The notes: generated from the sequence alone by a model not told the origin. Shown: positions 16,657-26,089, counted from the first letter of the stretch. The stretch: DNA of 64,000 nucleotides from an uncultured Ruegeria sp. (GCF_947504215.1 NZ_CANNGO010000005.1:186001-250000), one strand, 5' to 3'. Translations and numbers: made by a program.

Positions 16657-18339
16657 ATGGAGATGAAGAAGATATCTGATACGCTCTCGGTTTCCCCTCA
16701 GATCGTGCAGGATGATATCGCGGCTATCAAAGCGGCTGGGTTTCGCGCAATCATCTGCAACCGACCCGATGGTGAAGGGGCCGATCAACCCACGTTTGAA
16801 GAGATCGAAGCTGCGGCCGAGCGCGTCGGTATCGAGGCGCGCTATGCCCCGGTGCAAACTGGGTTGGTCAAGGATGAAGATGCCAAAACGTTTGGTATCG
16901 CGATGACGGAATTGCCGGGGCCGGTTCTGGCCTATTGCCGAACCGGGACACGGTCGGCGACGCTGTGGTCGCTGAACGAGGCGGCACACAAGCGTCCGGT
17001 CTCTGAAGTTCTGGCCGCAACAAAAGCCGCCGGTTATGACATGAGCGGCGTGGCCCGCCGTATCGCAAATGGTGGCCGCACCCCGACGGATACTGGCGAT
17101 GCGTCTTTCGATGTGGTCATCGTGGGTGGAGGCGCCGGAGGGATCGCGACAGCGGCCAGCTTGCATGCACGCAAATCCGACCTTTCGATCGCCATCATCG
17201 ATCCTTCGGATGTGCACTATTACCAACCCGGCTGGACCTTGGTCGGGGGCGGTGTTTTTTCACCGGAACAGACAGCAAAGACCATGGGGTCTCTGATCCC
17301 GCGCGGTGTCAAATGGATCAAGGCCGCTGTGGCCGCCTTTGAGCCGCAGAACAACGCGGTCATTCTGGACGGCTGCCGGGTGGTGAAATACGGTCGTCTG
17401 GTTGTTTCACCGGGGCTCAAGCTTGACTGGGGTGCGGTTGAGGGGCTTGAGGAAACACTGGGTCGTAACGGAGTGACGTCCAACTATCGCTACGACCTGG
17501 CGCCTTATACCTGGCAATTGGTAAAAGAGATGAAAGAAGGTCGCGCGCTGTTCACGCAACCGCCAATGCCCATCAAATGCGCTGGCGCGCCGCAAAAGGC
17601 GATGTATCTGTCCGGTGACGCCTGGTTCCGAAGCGGCGTTCTGAGGGATGTTGACATTCAGTTCATGAATGCGGGCGGCGTTTTGTTTGGCGTCAAAGAC
17701 TACGTTCCGGCCTTGATGGAATATGTTCAGAAATACGACGCGACGCTGAACTTTTTCCACAACCTGACCGCCGTGGATGGTGCCGCAAAAAAGGCGACAT
17801 TCACTGTGGGCACGCCGGACACTAAACCACAGCAGGTCACCGTCGATTTCGACATGATGCATGTTTGCCCGCCGCAGGTTGCACCCGATTTTATCCGCGT
17901 CTCGCCCCTGGCGGATGCTGTGGGGTGGGTCGATGTGGATCAGGCAACGCTGCGCCACAAAAGCTTTGAGAACATCTGGTCGCTCGGCGATGTTATGAAT
18001 GCGCCAAATGCCAAAACGGCCGCCGCTGCGCGCAAGCAGGCCCCAACCGTGGCGGACAATATCGTGGCTGACATCAATGGCGGTTCGCCTGTTTCAGCCT
18101 ATGATGGCTACGGGTCCTGCCCCTTGACGGTCGAGCGCGGCAAGATCGTATTGGCCGAGTTCGGCTATGGCGGTGTGCTCAAGCCCAGCTTTCCAAAGTT
18201 TTTTGTCGACGGGACCAAGCCGACACGGGCGGCCTGGATCTTGAAGGAAAAGCTCCTGCCGCCGATCTATTGGTCGGCCATGCTGAAGGGGAAAGAGTGG
18301 ATGGCGAAACCTGAACCTTTGAACGTGGCGGCCGAGTAG
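16657..18339 (+). CDS. DUF442 domain fused to sulfide:quinone reductase
   Basis: A 560-residue fusion. Residues 1-120 form a DUF442 (beta-lactamase-hydrolase-like, dual-specificity phosphatase/rhodanese-like) domain with the loop CRTGTRS at 94-100. Residues about 152-560 form a type II sulfide:quinone oxidoreductase resembling mitochondrial SQOR: VIVGGGAGG at 155-163, catalytic cysteines C308 (PIKCAGAPQ) and C488 (GSCPL), and a C-terminal amphipathic stretch (KLLPPIYWSAMLKG) for membrane attachment. It oxidises sulfide to a cysteine persulfide and reduces quinone, which the nearby bd oxidase can reoxidise. The DUF442 cysteine may take up the sulfane sulfur, an inference. The start is 13 bases after the dioxygenase stop. 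Confidence 0.9.
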   Translation: MEMKKISDTLSVSPQIVQDDIAAIKAAGFRAIICNRPDGEGADQPTFEEIEAAAERVGIEARYAPVQTGLVKDEDAKTFGIAMTELPGPVLAYCRTGTRSATLWSLNEAAHKRPVSEVLAATKAAGYDMSGVARRIANGGRTPTDTGDASFDVVIVGGGAGGIATAASLHARKSDLSIAIIDPSDVHYYQPGWTLVGGGVFSPEQTAKTMGSLIPRGVKWIKAAVAAFEPQNNAVILDGCRVVKYGRLVVSPGLKLDWGAVEGLEETLGRNGVTSNYRYDLAPYTWQLVKEMKEGRALFTQPPMPIKCAGAPQKAMYLSGDAWFRSGVLRDVDIQFMNAGGVLFGVKDYVPALMEYVQKYDATLNFFHNLTAVDGAAKKATFTVGTPDTKPQQVTVDFDMMHVCPPQVAPDFIRVSPLADAVGWVDVDQATLRHKSFENIWSLGDVMNAPNAKTAAAARKQAPTVADNIVADINGGSPVSAYDGYGSCPLTVERGKIVLAEFGYGGVLKPSFPKFFVDGTKPTRAAWILKEKLLPPIYWSAMLKGKEWMAKPEPLNVAAE

Positions 18340-18425
18340 CCCGACGCCTGGCCAAAACAGCGCCGAAATCCAGAACGGCTGATCTATTCGGGCCCATCCC
18401 CATTTTGTCCAACCATTGTCAGGTG

Positions 18426-18447
18426 GTCAGAGCTGTAAGGCTCTGAC
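18426..18447. repeat. Hairpin between SQR and SulP genes
   Basis: GTCAGAGC and GCTCTGAC are perfect eight-base arms around TGTAAG. No U-run follows on the plus strand, so it is not a classic terminator. It may attenuate or protect the transcript between the sulfide:quinone reductase and SulP genes. The rest of this 134-base gap shows nothing I recognise. Confidence 0.4.
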
Positions 18448-18473
18448 GGCCGCCGTTTCAGGGCGTTGATCCG

Positions 18474-20189
18474 ATGCAAAGTTTTCTTCGATACCTCCCC
18501 ATCCTTGACTGGGGCCGTCAGTATGATCGGGCAGCGCTGTCCAACGATCTGATTGCGGCAGTGATCGTCACGATCATGCTCATCCCGCAATCGCTGGCCT
18601 ATGCGTTGCTGGCCGGGCTGCCGCCCGAAGCGGGGATTTACGCGTCGATCGCGCCGATCATTCTATACGCGATATTTGGCACCAGCCGGGCGTTGGCGGT
18701 CGGACCGGTGGCTGTCGTGTCCTTGCTGACAGCATCAGCAGTGGGGCAGGTGGCGGAACAGGGCACGGCGGGTTACGCGGTGGCTGCGCTGACGCTGGCC
18801 TTTCTATCGGGGGGGTTTCTGATGTTGCTTGGTGTGTTTCGCCTTGGTTTTCTGGCCAACTTCCTCAGCCATCCGGTCATCGCCGGGTTTATTACTGCGT
18901 CCGGTATTCTGATCGCAACCAGCCAGCTTAAGCACATTCTGGGCGTCGAGGCGCACGGGCATACTCTGCCCGAAATGCTGGGCTCAATCCTGGGCCATCT
19001 TGATCAGGTCAACGGCATTACGGTGATCATTGGTGTCTTGGCCACGGGGTTCCTGTTCTGGGTTCGTAAGAACCTAAAGCCAATACTGCTCCGTCTAGGC
19101 ATCCCACCCCTTTTAGCGGATGTGATGACCAAGGCCGGCCCTGTGGCGGCCGTCGTTGCAACAACAGTTGCCGTCTGGGCAATGGGGCTGGCAGGCCATG
19201 GCGTCAAGATTGTGGGCGAGGTTCCGCAAAGTCTGCCACCGCTGACAATGCCCGGGTTTTCGCCCGATCTGGTCAGTGCATTGCTGATGCCCGCGATCCT
19301 GATCTCGATCATCGGCTTCGTCGAAAGCATTTCGGTCGCGCAAACGCTGGCTGCAAAAAAGCGGCACAGGATCGATCCAGATCAGGAACTGATCGGGTTG
19401 GGCGTGGCCAATCTGGGCGCCGCCTTTACCGGTGGTTATCCTGTCACGGGCGGGTTCGCGCGATCCGTTGTCAATTTCGACGCAGGCGCCGAAACCCCCG
19501 CTGCCGGAGCCTACACCGCGATCGGTCTTGCGTTCGCGGCCGTGTTCCTGACGCCGCTTGTCCACTTTCTGCCCAAAGCCACGTTAGCCGCAACGATCAT
19601 CGTGGCCGTGCTCAGCCTGGTGGATATGTCGATCCTAAAAAAGACCTGGCGGTATTCCCGAGCCGATTTCACCGCTGTTGCTGCAACCATCGTGCTGACT
19701 CTTGTGATGGGGGTCGAGGTTGGTGTGGCCAGTGGCGTCGCCACCTCGATCCTGCTGCATCTCTACAAAACGTCGCGACCTCACGTGGCCGAGGTTGGAC
19801 TGGTGCCCGGTACTCAGCATTTCCGCAACATCCTACGCCACAAGGTAGAAACCGACCCTACACTAGTGACGCTGCGGGTGGATGAAAGCCTGTATTTCGT
19901 CAACGCACGGTTCCTTGAGGATCTGACCCAATCGCGTGTGACCGACGGGTGTGAGATCCGGAATGTCGTGCTGATGTTTTCGGCCGTGAACGAGGTTGAC
20001 TACTCGGCGCTGGAAAGCCTTGAGGCAATCAATCACCGGCTGCGCGACATGGGTGTCGGACTGCACCTGAGTGAGGTCAAAGGGCCGGTCATGGATCGGC
20101 TTAAGACCTCGCATTTTCTGGATGAGCTGCACGGTCAGGTGTTTCTGTCGCAATATGATGCGTGGAAAACCCTGGCGTCCAGAATTTAG
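18474..20189 (+). CDS. SulP-family anion transporter with STAS domain
   Basis: A 571-residue SulP permease. The membrane core (residues about 15-420) contains IVTIMLIPQSLAYALLAGLPPEAG at about residues 33-56, GPVAVVS, and a transport-domain segment GGYPVTGGFARS near 322. A cytoplasmic STAS domain occupies about residues 455-565 (VDESLYFVNARFLED, FSAVNEVDYSALESLE). Family members carry sulfate, bicarbonate or dicarboxylates. Sitting directly behind sulfide and persulfide oxidation genes, it may export the sulfate formed or exchange it, but substrate and direction cannot be read from sequence. Its stop overlaps that of the convergent DeoR gene. Confidence 0.85.
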   Translation: MQSFLRYLPILDWGRQYDRAALSNDLIAAVIVTIMLIPQSLAYALLAGLPPEAGIYASIAPIILYAIFGTSRALAVGPVAVVSLLTASAVGQVAEQGTAGYAVAALTLAFLSGGFLMLLGVFRLGFLANFLSHPVIAGFITASGILIATSQLKHILGVEAHGHTLPEMLGSILGHLDQVNGITVIIGVLATGFLFWVRKNLKPILLRLGIPPLLADVMTKAGPVAAVVATTVAVWAMGLAGHGVKIVGEVPQSLPPLTMPGFSPDLVSALLMPAILISIIGFVESISVAQTLAAKKRHRIDPDQELIGLGVANLGAAFTGGYPVTGGFARSVVNFDAGAETPAAGAYTAIGLAFAAVFLTPLVHFLPKATLAATIIVAVLSLVDMSILKKTWRYSRADFTAVAATIVLTLVMGVEVGVASGVATSILLHLYKTSRPHVAEVGLVPGTQHFRNILRHKVETDPTLVTLRVDESLYFVNARFLEDLTQSRVTDGCEIRNVVLMFSAVNEVDYSALESLEAINHRLRDMGVGLHLSEVKGPVMDRLKTSHFLDELHGQVFLSQYDAWKTLASRI

Positions 20190-20965
20190 TTTGCGACAAC
20201 CAGATCGATGTCACGATCCCGAAGCATTGTGGCGATCTCGGCAGGGGGGTCTTGATCTGTCACCAGAACATCCAGTTGCACCGAGTTATCCAACGCAATC
20301 GGCGCGCGTTTGTTGAACTTTTCACCATCGGCGACGGCAATGCGAATCTGGGCGTTCTTCGCCGCGATTTTGGTCAGGTTGGCCTCTTGCAGGTCGTGCA
20401 GCATAAAGCCCATTTCAGCACTGATTGCGCCGATCGAAAGTATCGCAAACTGAACATTCAGTTTTTGCACAAGCTCAATCGCCTCGGCGCCAAATGCGCC
20501 CCCATCGTGCTGACGCAGCTCGCCGCCCGCCAAAAAGACTCGATTGCTGTTATGTGAGCTGAGGGTATACGCGACAAAAACCGAGTTGGTCACGATCAGC
20601 AAATTTGATCTGACTTTGAGTGCAGTTGCCACATATGCCGTCGTCGATCCGATATCCAGAAACACAGAATCTCCATCGCTGATCATTTCAACGACAGAAG
20701 CGGCCAATCTGGCCTTTTCCTGTGCATGCGTGTCCATCCGGCTTTGAAAAGGTTGCTCTGTGACAGATTCAACAAGATGAACACCACCATGAACCTTGCG
20801 AACGGCCTGCGCATCCTCGAGCGTTCGGATGTTCCGGCGGATCGTCTCGTTCGAAACATCCAGTCGATTTGCCAAATAGCTGACGCGGCACGAACCACCA
20901 GCGCGCTGCAATTCCCGCAGAATCTCTTCCTCACGCTGGTTCGTGGTTTTTCTTGGTCTCGTCAT
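20186..20965 (-). CDS. DeoR-family transcriptional regulator
   Basis: A 259-residue DeoR/GlpR-type regulator. The N-terminal helix-turn-helix (residues about 8-60) contains RVSYLANRLDVSNETIRRN, and the C-terminal sugar-phosphate-isomerase-like effector domain includes FLDIGSTTAYVA near 105 and VLVTDQDPP near 235. DeoR regulators usually respond to phosphorylated metabolites. That is notable because the divergent operon encodes a choline-kinase-like enzyme whose phosphorylated product could be the signal. The start ATG at 20965 is preferred over upstream alternatives because the conserved domain begins right after it. Confidence 0.85.
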   Translation of the reverse strand: MTRPRKTTNQREEEILRELQRAGGSCRVSYLANRLDVSNETIRRNIRTLEDAQAVRKVHGGVHLVESVTEQPFQSRMDTHAQEKARLAASVVEMISDGDSVFLDIGSTTAYVATALKVRSNLLIVTNSVFVAYTLSSHNSNRVFLAGGELRQHDGGAFGAEAIELVQKLNVQFAILSIGAISAEMGFMLHDLQEANLTKIAAKNAQIRIAVADGEKFNKRAPIALDNSVQLDVLVTDQDPPAEIATMLRDRDIDLVVAN

Positions 20966-20980
20966 GGTGCCTCCGCACGG

Positions 20981-21077
20981 TGTGATAAGAAGCGCTGTGA
21001 TGAAACGCAACAAAAAGCCTAGTTTCCGGCGCCAAACTCCAGAATATTGAGGCTTTTAGGTGATAATTTGTGACATT
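20981..21077. promoter_or_regulatory. TGTGATAA-like repeats in the DeoR/ABC divergent promoter
   Basis: The 205-base divergent region contains TGTGATAA (20981-20988) and TGTGATGA (20996-21003) as direct repeats 15 bases apart, then GGTGATAA (21059-21066) and TTGTGACATT nearby. Such repeated half-sites near both start codons are candidates for DeoR binding and autoregulation. The part from about 21078 to 21170 is AT-rich and probably holds the ABC operon promoter, though I could not fix a convincing -35/-10 pair. Confidence 0.35.
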
Positions 21078-21170
21078 ATGTGGTTTTAATTGACTGATAT
21101 GCAAATTTTCCGCAGTCTGTTTTCAATAAGAAGAACAATACTCACAAAAAGCCACAACCGGGAGCAAGAG

Positions 21171-22118
21171 ATGACACGAAAAATCAGTGCCTTGGGCGCA
21201 TTCGCCTTCGCAGCAACGACATCGATATCCGCAGTTTGGGCGGCAGAATCATCCGATCCGATCAAGCTGACGCTGCACGACTGGTCGGGCCAATTGATCA
21301 ACACCAAGATCATGGGCTCGATCCTGCAACAGGCGGGATACAACGTTGAATATGTGCAAGCCGACTACATCGCACAGTTTGCGGGTCTTAAGACCGGCGA
21401 CCTGCACCTGGCAATGGAAATCTGGGAAACCACTGGTCGCGAAGCGTTGGACGAAGCCACCGCCACCGGCAATGTGGTCAATGTGGGTGAGACCGGGCTG
21501 ATGGCGATCGAAGAGTGGTGGTACCCCTCGTACATGAAAGACCGCTGCCCCGGCCTGCCGAATTGGGAGGCGCTGAAAGACTGCGCAGAAGAATTCGCCA
21601 CAGCTGAAACTGACCCGATGGGACGCTACGTAGGTGGCCCCGTAACCTGGGGTGGCTTTGACGAAGAACGTGTTGAGGCGTTGGAGCTTGAATTCGAAGT
21701 TGTCCATGCAGGCACCGATGCCGCCTTGTTTGCCGAGTTGGAATCTGCCTACCAGCGCGAAGATCCAATCATGCTTTGGGTCTATGTCCCGCATTGGGCT
21801 CCGGCAAAATACGATGGCGAATTCGTCGAATTCCCACCGTTCTCAGCGGAATGCTATTCGGACCCATCGGTCGGCGTGAACCCAAATATGGCCTATGATT
21901 GCGGCAAGCCCCGAGGCCCGATTTGGAAAGCGGCCTGGTCGGGTCTGCAGGAAAAATGGCCCGGCGCTTATGACATCATCGAAGCCTACACCATCGAAAA
22001 TGACGAAATGAGCGCCATGGTCGGCAAGGCAGACCTGGAGGGGGTCGAAATCGACACTGTGGTTGCGGATTGGATGCAGACCAACAAAGATCGCTGGTCT
22101 GGTTGGGTCTCGAAGTAA
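21171..22118 (+). CDS. Periplasmic binding protein for betaine/TMAO-type amines
   Basis: A 315-residue OpuAC/ProX-family substrate-binding protein with a signal peptide (residues 1-24). It is rich in conserved tryptophans (HDWSGQ, EIWETTGRE, IEEWWYPSYM, PVTWGGFDEE, VYVPHWAPAKY) that can build the aromatic cage used to hold quaternary or tertiary methylammonium groups. Two cysteine pairs (DRCPGLPNWEALKDC and ECYS/YDCGKP) probably form disulfides. The sequence looks close to the TmoX type (trimethylamine N-oxide) but glycine betaine, choline or a related osmolyte are possible. The start ATG 21171 follows GGGAGCAAGAG. A hairpin separates it from the ATPase gene, allowing higher expression of the binding protein. 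Confidence 0.8.
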   Translation: MTRKISALGAFAFAATTSISAVWAAESSDPIKLTLHDWSGQLINTKIMGSILQQAGYNVEYVQADYIAQFAGLKTGDLHLAMEIWETTGREALDEATATGNVVNVGETGLMAIEEWWYPSYMKDRCPGLPNWEALKDCAEEFATAETDPMGRYVGGPVTWGGFDEERVEALELEFEVVHAGTDAALFAELESAYQREDPIMLWVYVPHWAPAKYDGEFVEFPPFSAECYSDPSVGVNPNMAYDCGKPRGPIWKAAWSGLQEKWPGAYDIIEAYTIENDEMSAMVGKADLEGVEIDTVVADWMQTNKDRWSGWVSK

Positions 22119-22127
22119 TCCGTATGG

Positions 22128-22166
22128 CCGGGGCAGCCTCCTCTCTCTCGCCCCGGTCCTTTTCCA
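22128..22166 (+). terminator. Intra-operon hairpin after the binding-protein gene
   Basis: CCGGGGC (22128-22134) pairs with GCCCCGG (22150-22156) and is followed by TCCTTTTCC. It lies ten bases after the binding-protein stop. It probably acts as a partial terminator or 3' mRNA stabiliser, a common arrangement that gives excess binding protein over the membrane components. Confidence 0.55.
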
Positions 22167-22187
22167 GCCTTTCGACCGGAACGCAAA

Positions 22188-23210
22188 ATGACTCCGAAGC
22201 CGAAATTGTCCTGCCGTAATGTTTGGAAACTCTACGGTGCCAACGCTGCGTCTTTGTTGCAGCGATCCGCTAATCCGACTGAGCAGGATATCCGCTCGGC
22301 CGGTGTCATAGGCGCGGTACGCAACGCGAATATCGAAATTGCCGAGGGTGAGATTTTTGTCATCATGGGCCTGTCCGGGTCTGGCAAATCCACCCTTGTG
22401 CGATGCCTGTCGCGCCTGATCGAACCCACTGGTGGTGAGGTGCTGTTCGACGGGATTGATCTGCTGCGCGCCAGCGATGCCGAGCTGATCGAAATCCGAC
22501 GCCACAAGATGGGCATGGTATTTCAGCATTTTGCACTGCTGCCACATCTGACTGTTCTGCAAAATGTTATGTTCCCTTTGACGATACAGGCCGTTCCGAA
22601 ACCGGACGCCGAATCAAAAGCGCGCGAGGTAGTCGAGCTAGTCGGCCTCGAAGGGCGTGAGGACAATTACCCGCGTGAACTGTCCGGCGGGCAACAGCAA
22701 CGCGTGGGCATCGCCCGCTCATTAGTCACTGAGCCGGACATTTGGTTTCTGGATGAACCCTTTTCCGCACTTGATCCGTTGATCCGACGTGAAATGCAGG
22801 ATGAGTTTCTGCGTCTTCAGGAACGACTGCATAAGACAATTGTCTTTATCACCCATGATTTCGAAGAGGCCGTCCGCCTCGCTGATCGCATCGCGATCAT
22901 GAAAGATGGTGAAGTGATCCAGATCGCCACCCCCGAACAATTGGTGATGAACCCTGCCACAGATTACGTGGCCGAATTCACCCATCACATTCCGCGATCC
23001 AAGGTCCTGACCGTGGGCGGCGTGATGAGTGGCGAATTGCGTGGCGAAGGCGATCCCATCCCGCTGAATGCAAAAGTGTCTGATGTCGCCGAACAGATCA
23101 TCGCCGCAGACGCGCCCCTGCCGGTATCAGACGGGGCAGGGCAAGTGGTTGGGTCAATCGACCGCAAAGCAGTTGCACGTGTGCTGTTCGGCAAGGGCGA
23201 TCGCGCATGA
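22188..23210 (+). CDS. ABC transporter ATPase, quaternary-amine (ProV/TmoW) type
   Basis: A 340-residue ATPase. Walker A is GLSGSGKST near residue 63, the signature is LSGGQQQRVG near 166, Walker B is DIWFLDEPFSALDP near 186, and the switch His is in FITHDFEEA near 222. The N-terminus (residues 1-50) carries the long extension typical of ProV/OpuAA ATPases. One CBS-like repeat remains at the C-terminus (residues about 285-335), where ProV-type regulators sense ionic strength. It overlaps the permease gene by four bases (ATGA). Confidence 0.9.
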   Translation: MTPKPKLSCRNVWKLYGANAASLLQRSANPTEQDIRSAGVIGAVRNANIEIAEGEIFVIMGLSGSGKSTLVRCLSRLIEPTGGEVLFDGIDLLRASDAELIEIRRHKMGMVFQHFALLPHLTVLQNVMFPLTIQAVPKPDAESKAREVVELVGLEGREDNYPRELSGGQQQRVGIARSLVTEPDIWFLDEPFSALDPLIRREMQDEFLRLQERLHKTIVFITHDFEEAVRLADRIAIMKDGEVIQIATPEQLVMNPATDYVAEFTHHIPRSKVLTVGGVMSGELRGEGDPIPLNAKVSDVAEQIIAADAPLPVSDGAGQVVGSIDRKAVARVLFGKGDRA

Positions 23211-25198
23211 TCGGTCTGACTCGAAAACAGACGGTCATTCTGGGACTGGTGATCTTTACGATCCTGCTTGGGTACTTCGGGCGCGACCTGTCCAAGACGC
23301 TGGATGCCCGATGGCTGACAAAGTTCCCATCGGCTTGGGTGATCCCGTTCAAAACGTATATCTCGTCGGCGATGGCGTGGTTGATCGAAGATGCCGCCGT
23401 CGGGCCGGTGTCTTTCACCGATGTGACGCGGACCATCGCTTGGGTCATTGAGCAGCCCTACAACCTTGTTCTGTCCCTCTTGGCGGACGGGTTTGCCCGT
23501 GGTCAGGGGAATGACGCGCAGGTCCTATTGCCCGCCATCAGCTGGATCGTAGTGACGACCGCCGTTGTTGCGTTGGGCCAGTATTGCCGCGATTGGGGAT
23601 TGGCCATACTTGTCGGCGCGTGTTTCCTGTATCTGGCGATCTTTGGCCAATGGGACAGCGCCATGGTCACGTTGGCATCGGTTTTGATTGCGGTGCCGAT
23701 TGGCGCGGGTGGCGGGTTGATGCTGGGCATTCTGGCCTATCGCCACCCGGTGTTCGAACGCATCATCTCGCCTATCCTCGACCTGATGCAAACAATCCCG
23801 ATCTTTGCCTACCTTGTGCCTATTCTGTTCATGTTTGGGTTTGGCCCAATCTCGGCACTGGTTGCGACAATCATCTATGCCACACCACCCATGGTGCGCA
23901 TCACCACCTTGTCGCTGAAAGCTGTTGACCCGGAAATTCTGGATTTTGGCCGCATGGCGGGTTCCACCAAGCGGCAATTGATGTGGAGGATTCTTGTGCC
24001 TTCTGCCCGTCATAGCCTGATGGTCGGCGTGAACCAGGTGATCATGCTGACACTGAACATGGTCATCATCGCCTCAATGATCGGTGCGGGCGGGTTGGGG
24101 TTTGACGTGCTGGCTGCATTGCGTCGGCTTGATATTGGCGCCGGGTTCGAGGCTGGCATCGCCATCGTTGTTCTGGCCATCGCCGTAGACAGGCTAAGCC
24201 AGGCCTTTGCCGAGCGTATGGGTCAGGTCCATAAACCTGCCGCTGGCCCGTGGGTGCACAGGCACCGCCGCACAACGCTGGTTCTGATCCTGCTGGTTCT
24301 GACCTGGGTGCTTGGCCAATTCTCGCCCCTGTTGCTGGAATACCCCGAGAGCCAGACAATCACCACTGGTGCCTTCTGGGATGACACGGTCGAATACCTG
24401 AATGTGAACTATTTCGACACGTTCGAAGCGATCAAAGTCTTTTTCCTGAACTGGTTTATGATCCCGATCAAAAAGGTTCTGCTGGGTATCCCGTGGCTTT
24501 GGGCAATTGCCATGCTGACCTTGCTGGGCTGGCATGCGGGGGGCTGGCGGCTGGCACTGCTGTGTTGCGGCATGGCTTCGTTGATCCTGCTGTCGGGCCT
24601 ATGGGCCAAGGCAATGGTCACGGTCTATCTGTGCGGCGCGTCGGTGATCCTGGCGACGTTGATCGGGGTTCCGATGGGTGTCCTGGCGGCGTTGAACAAA
24701 CGTGCGGGTACGGTGATCAACCTGCTGATCGACACGCTGCAAACCCTGCCCAGCTTTGTCTATCTGATCCCGGTGGTGATGCTGTTCCGCGTTGGGGATT
24801 TCACAGCGCTGATCGCCATCGTGCTATACGCGCTGGCCCCGGCGGTGCGCTATGCCGCCCACGGGGTGCGATCAGTTAGCGAGGATCTGATCGAGGCCGG
24901 GCTTGTCTCGGGCTGCACACCCGGACAGCTGTTGCGTCATATCCGTTTGCCAATGGCTCTGCCCGAGATCCTTCTGGGTATCAACCAGACGATCATGCTG
25001 GCCCTGTCCATGCTGGTGATAACCGCTCTGGTGGGCACGCGCGATCTGGGTCAGGAGGTCTATATTGCCCTGACCAAGGCAGATACCGGCCGGGGGCTGG
25101 TTGCAGGGCTGTCCATCGCATTCATTGCAATTATCGCCGACAGGTTGATCAATGCCGGTGCACGTCAGGCCCGGATCCGCTTTGGACTGGAGAGTTGA
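23207..25198 (+). CDS. Double-length ABC permease, quaternary-amine (ProW/TmoV) type
   Basis: A 663-residue permease that contains two binding-protein-dependent transport domains in tandem. The first (residues about 150-345) carries an EAA-like loop DPEILDFGRMAGSTKRQLMW; the second (about 445-650) has a matching loop SEDLIEAGLVSGCTPGQLLRH. Each half is like a whole ProW/OpuAB subunit, so one polypeptide probably forms the full membrane pore that normally needs a homodimer. A periplasmic loop around residues 370-410 separates them. This layout is shared by the TmoV-type permeases as far as I recall. The kinase gene follows one base after the stop. Confidence 0.88.
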   Translation: MIGLTRKQTVILGLVIFTILLGYFGRDLSKTLDARWLTKFPSAWVIPFKTYISSAMAWLIEDAAVGPVSFTDVTRTIAWVIEQPYNLVLSLLADGFARGQGNDAQVLLPAISWIVVTTAVVALGQYCRDWGLAILVGACFLYLAIFGQWDSAMVTLASVLIAVPIGAGGGLMLGILAYRHPVFERIISPILDLMQTIPIFAYLVPILFMFGFGPISALVATIIYATPPMVRITTLSLKAVDPEILDFGRMAGSTKRQLMWRILVPSARHSLMVGVNQVIMLTLNMVIIASMIGAGGLGFDVLAALRRLDIGAGFEAGIAIVVLAIAVDRLSQAFAERMGQVHKPAAGPWVHRHRRTTLVLILLVLTWVLGQFSPLLLEYPESQTITTGAFWDDTVEYLNVNYFDTFEAIKVFFLNWFMIPIKKVLLGIPWLWAIAMLTLLGWHAGGWRLALLCCGMASLILLSGLWAKAMVTVYLCGASVILATLIGVPMGVLAALNKRAGTVINLLIDTLQTLPSFVYLIPVVMLFRVGDFTALIAIVLYALAPAVRYAAHGVRSVSEDLIEAGLVSGCTPGQLLRHIRLPMALPEILLGINQTIMLALSMLVITALVGTRDLGQEVYIALTKADTGRGLVAGLSIAFIAIIADRLINAGARQARIRFGLES

Positions 25199-25199
25199 G

Positions 25200-26081
25200 A
25201 TGAATCAACCCGATCTGATGACCCGCATCCGCGCGTTGCCCATCTGGCAGGGTGACATCACAGCCCAGCCTCTGGTTGGTGGCATCACCAACGTCAATTA
25301 TCTGGTTCAGGACAGGGCAGGCAAATTTGTCGTGCGTGTGGGCGCAGATATTCCTTTGCATCAGGTCATGCGCTTTAACGAATTAGCGGCAAACAAGGCA
25401 GCGCATGCCGCAGGGCTTTCACCGGCGGTGGTTTATGCTGCGGGCGATCTGACGGTTCTGGATTATGTCGAAAGCCGCACGTTGACCGAAGAGGATGTGC
25501 GCCAGCCCGATATGCTGCCCCGTATTCTGGAGTTGGTGAAATCTTGCCATCGCGATGTTCCCAAATATCTACGCGGCCCATCGCTGGTGTTCTGGGTGTT
25601 TCATGTCATCCGGGACTATGCCGCAACGCTGAAAGACCGAGGAAGTTCGCATCTGTCACTGGTGCCCGAGCTTGTCGAGACGGGCAATCACCTTGAACAG
25701 GAGGCCGGGCCCTATGACATTGTGTTCGGCCATAATGACCTGCTGAGCGGCAATTTTCTAGACGATGGGAGCCGTCTGTGGTTGATCGATTTCGACTATG
25801 CCGGGTTCAACTCACCGCTGTTCGATCTGGGTGGTCTGGCCTCGAACAACGGCCTGTCTCCACAACAGGAAGACTGGATGCTGCAGACCTATTTTGAGGC
25901 TCCGGTGACGGCTGATCTGCGCCGCCGTTACAGCGCAATGAAATGCGCGTCTTTGTTGCGGGAAACCATGTGGAGCATGGTTTCCGAACTGACATCTGAC
26001 ATCGACTTTGACTACGCGGCGTACACAGCCGAAAACCTCGTGCGGTTCCGCACGGCCCTGGCAGATTTCAAAAATACCTGA
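25200..26081 (+). CDS. Choline-kinase/aminoglycoside-phosphotransferase-family kinase
   Basis: A 293-residue APH/ChoK-fold kinase. The ATP-binding N-lobe has LVGGITNVNYLVQ near residue 23 and VVRVGAD near 45. The catalytic Brenner motif HNDLLSGNF is near residue 180, and the metal-binding motif IDFDYAG near 199. Choline and ethanolamine kinases share this form. I infer that it phosphorylates the amino-alcohol or a product of the imported amine, but the substrate is not readable. The start at 25200 follows GGAGAGTTGAG and lies one base behind the permease stop. Confidence 0.78.
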   Translation: MNQPDLMTRIRALPIWQGDITAQPLVGGITNVNYLVQDRAGKFVVRVGADIPLHQVMRFNELAANKAAHAAGLSPAVVYAAGDLTVLDYVESRTLTEEDVRQPDMLPRILELVKSCHRDVPKYLRGPSLVFWVFHVIRDYAATLKDRGSSHLSLVPELVETGNHLEQEAGPYDIVFGHNDLLSGNFLDDGSRLWLIDFDYAGFNSPLFDLGGLASNNGLSPQQEDWMLQTYFEAPVTADLRRRYSAMKCASLLRETMWSMVSELTSDIDFDYAAYTAENLVRFRTALADFKNT

Positions 26082-26089
26082 GGACAGAT

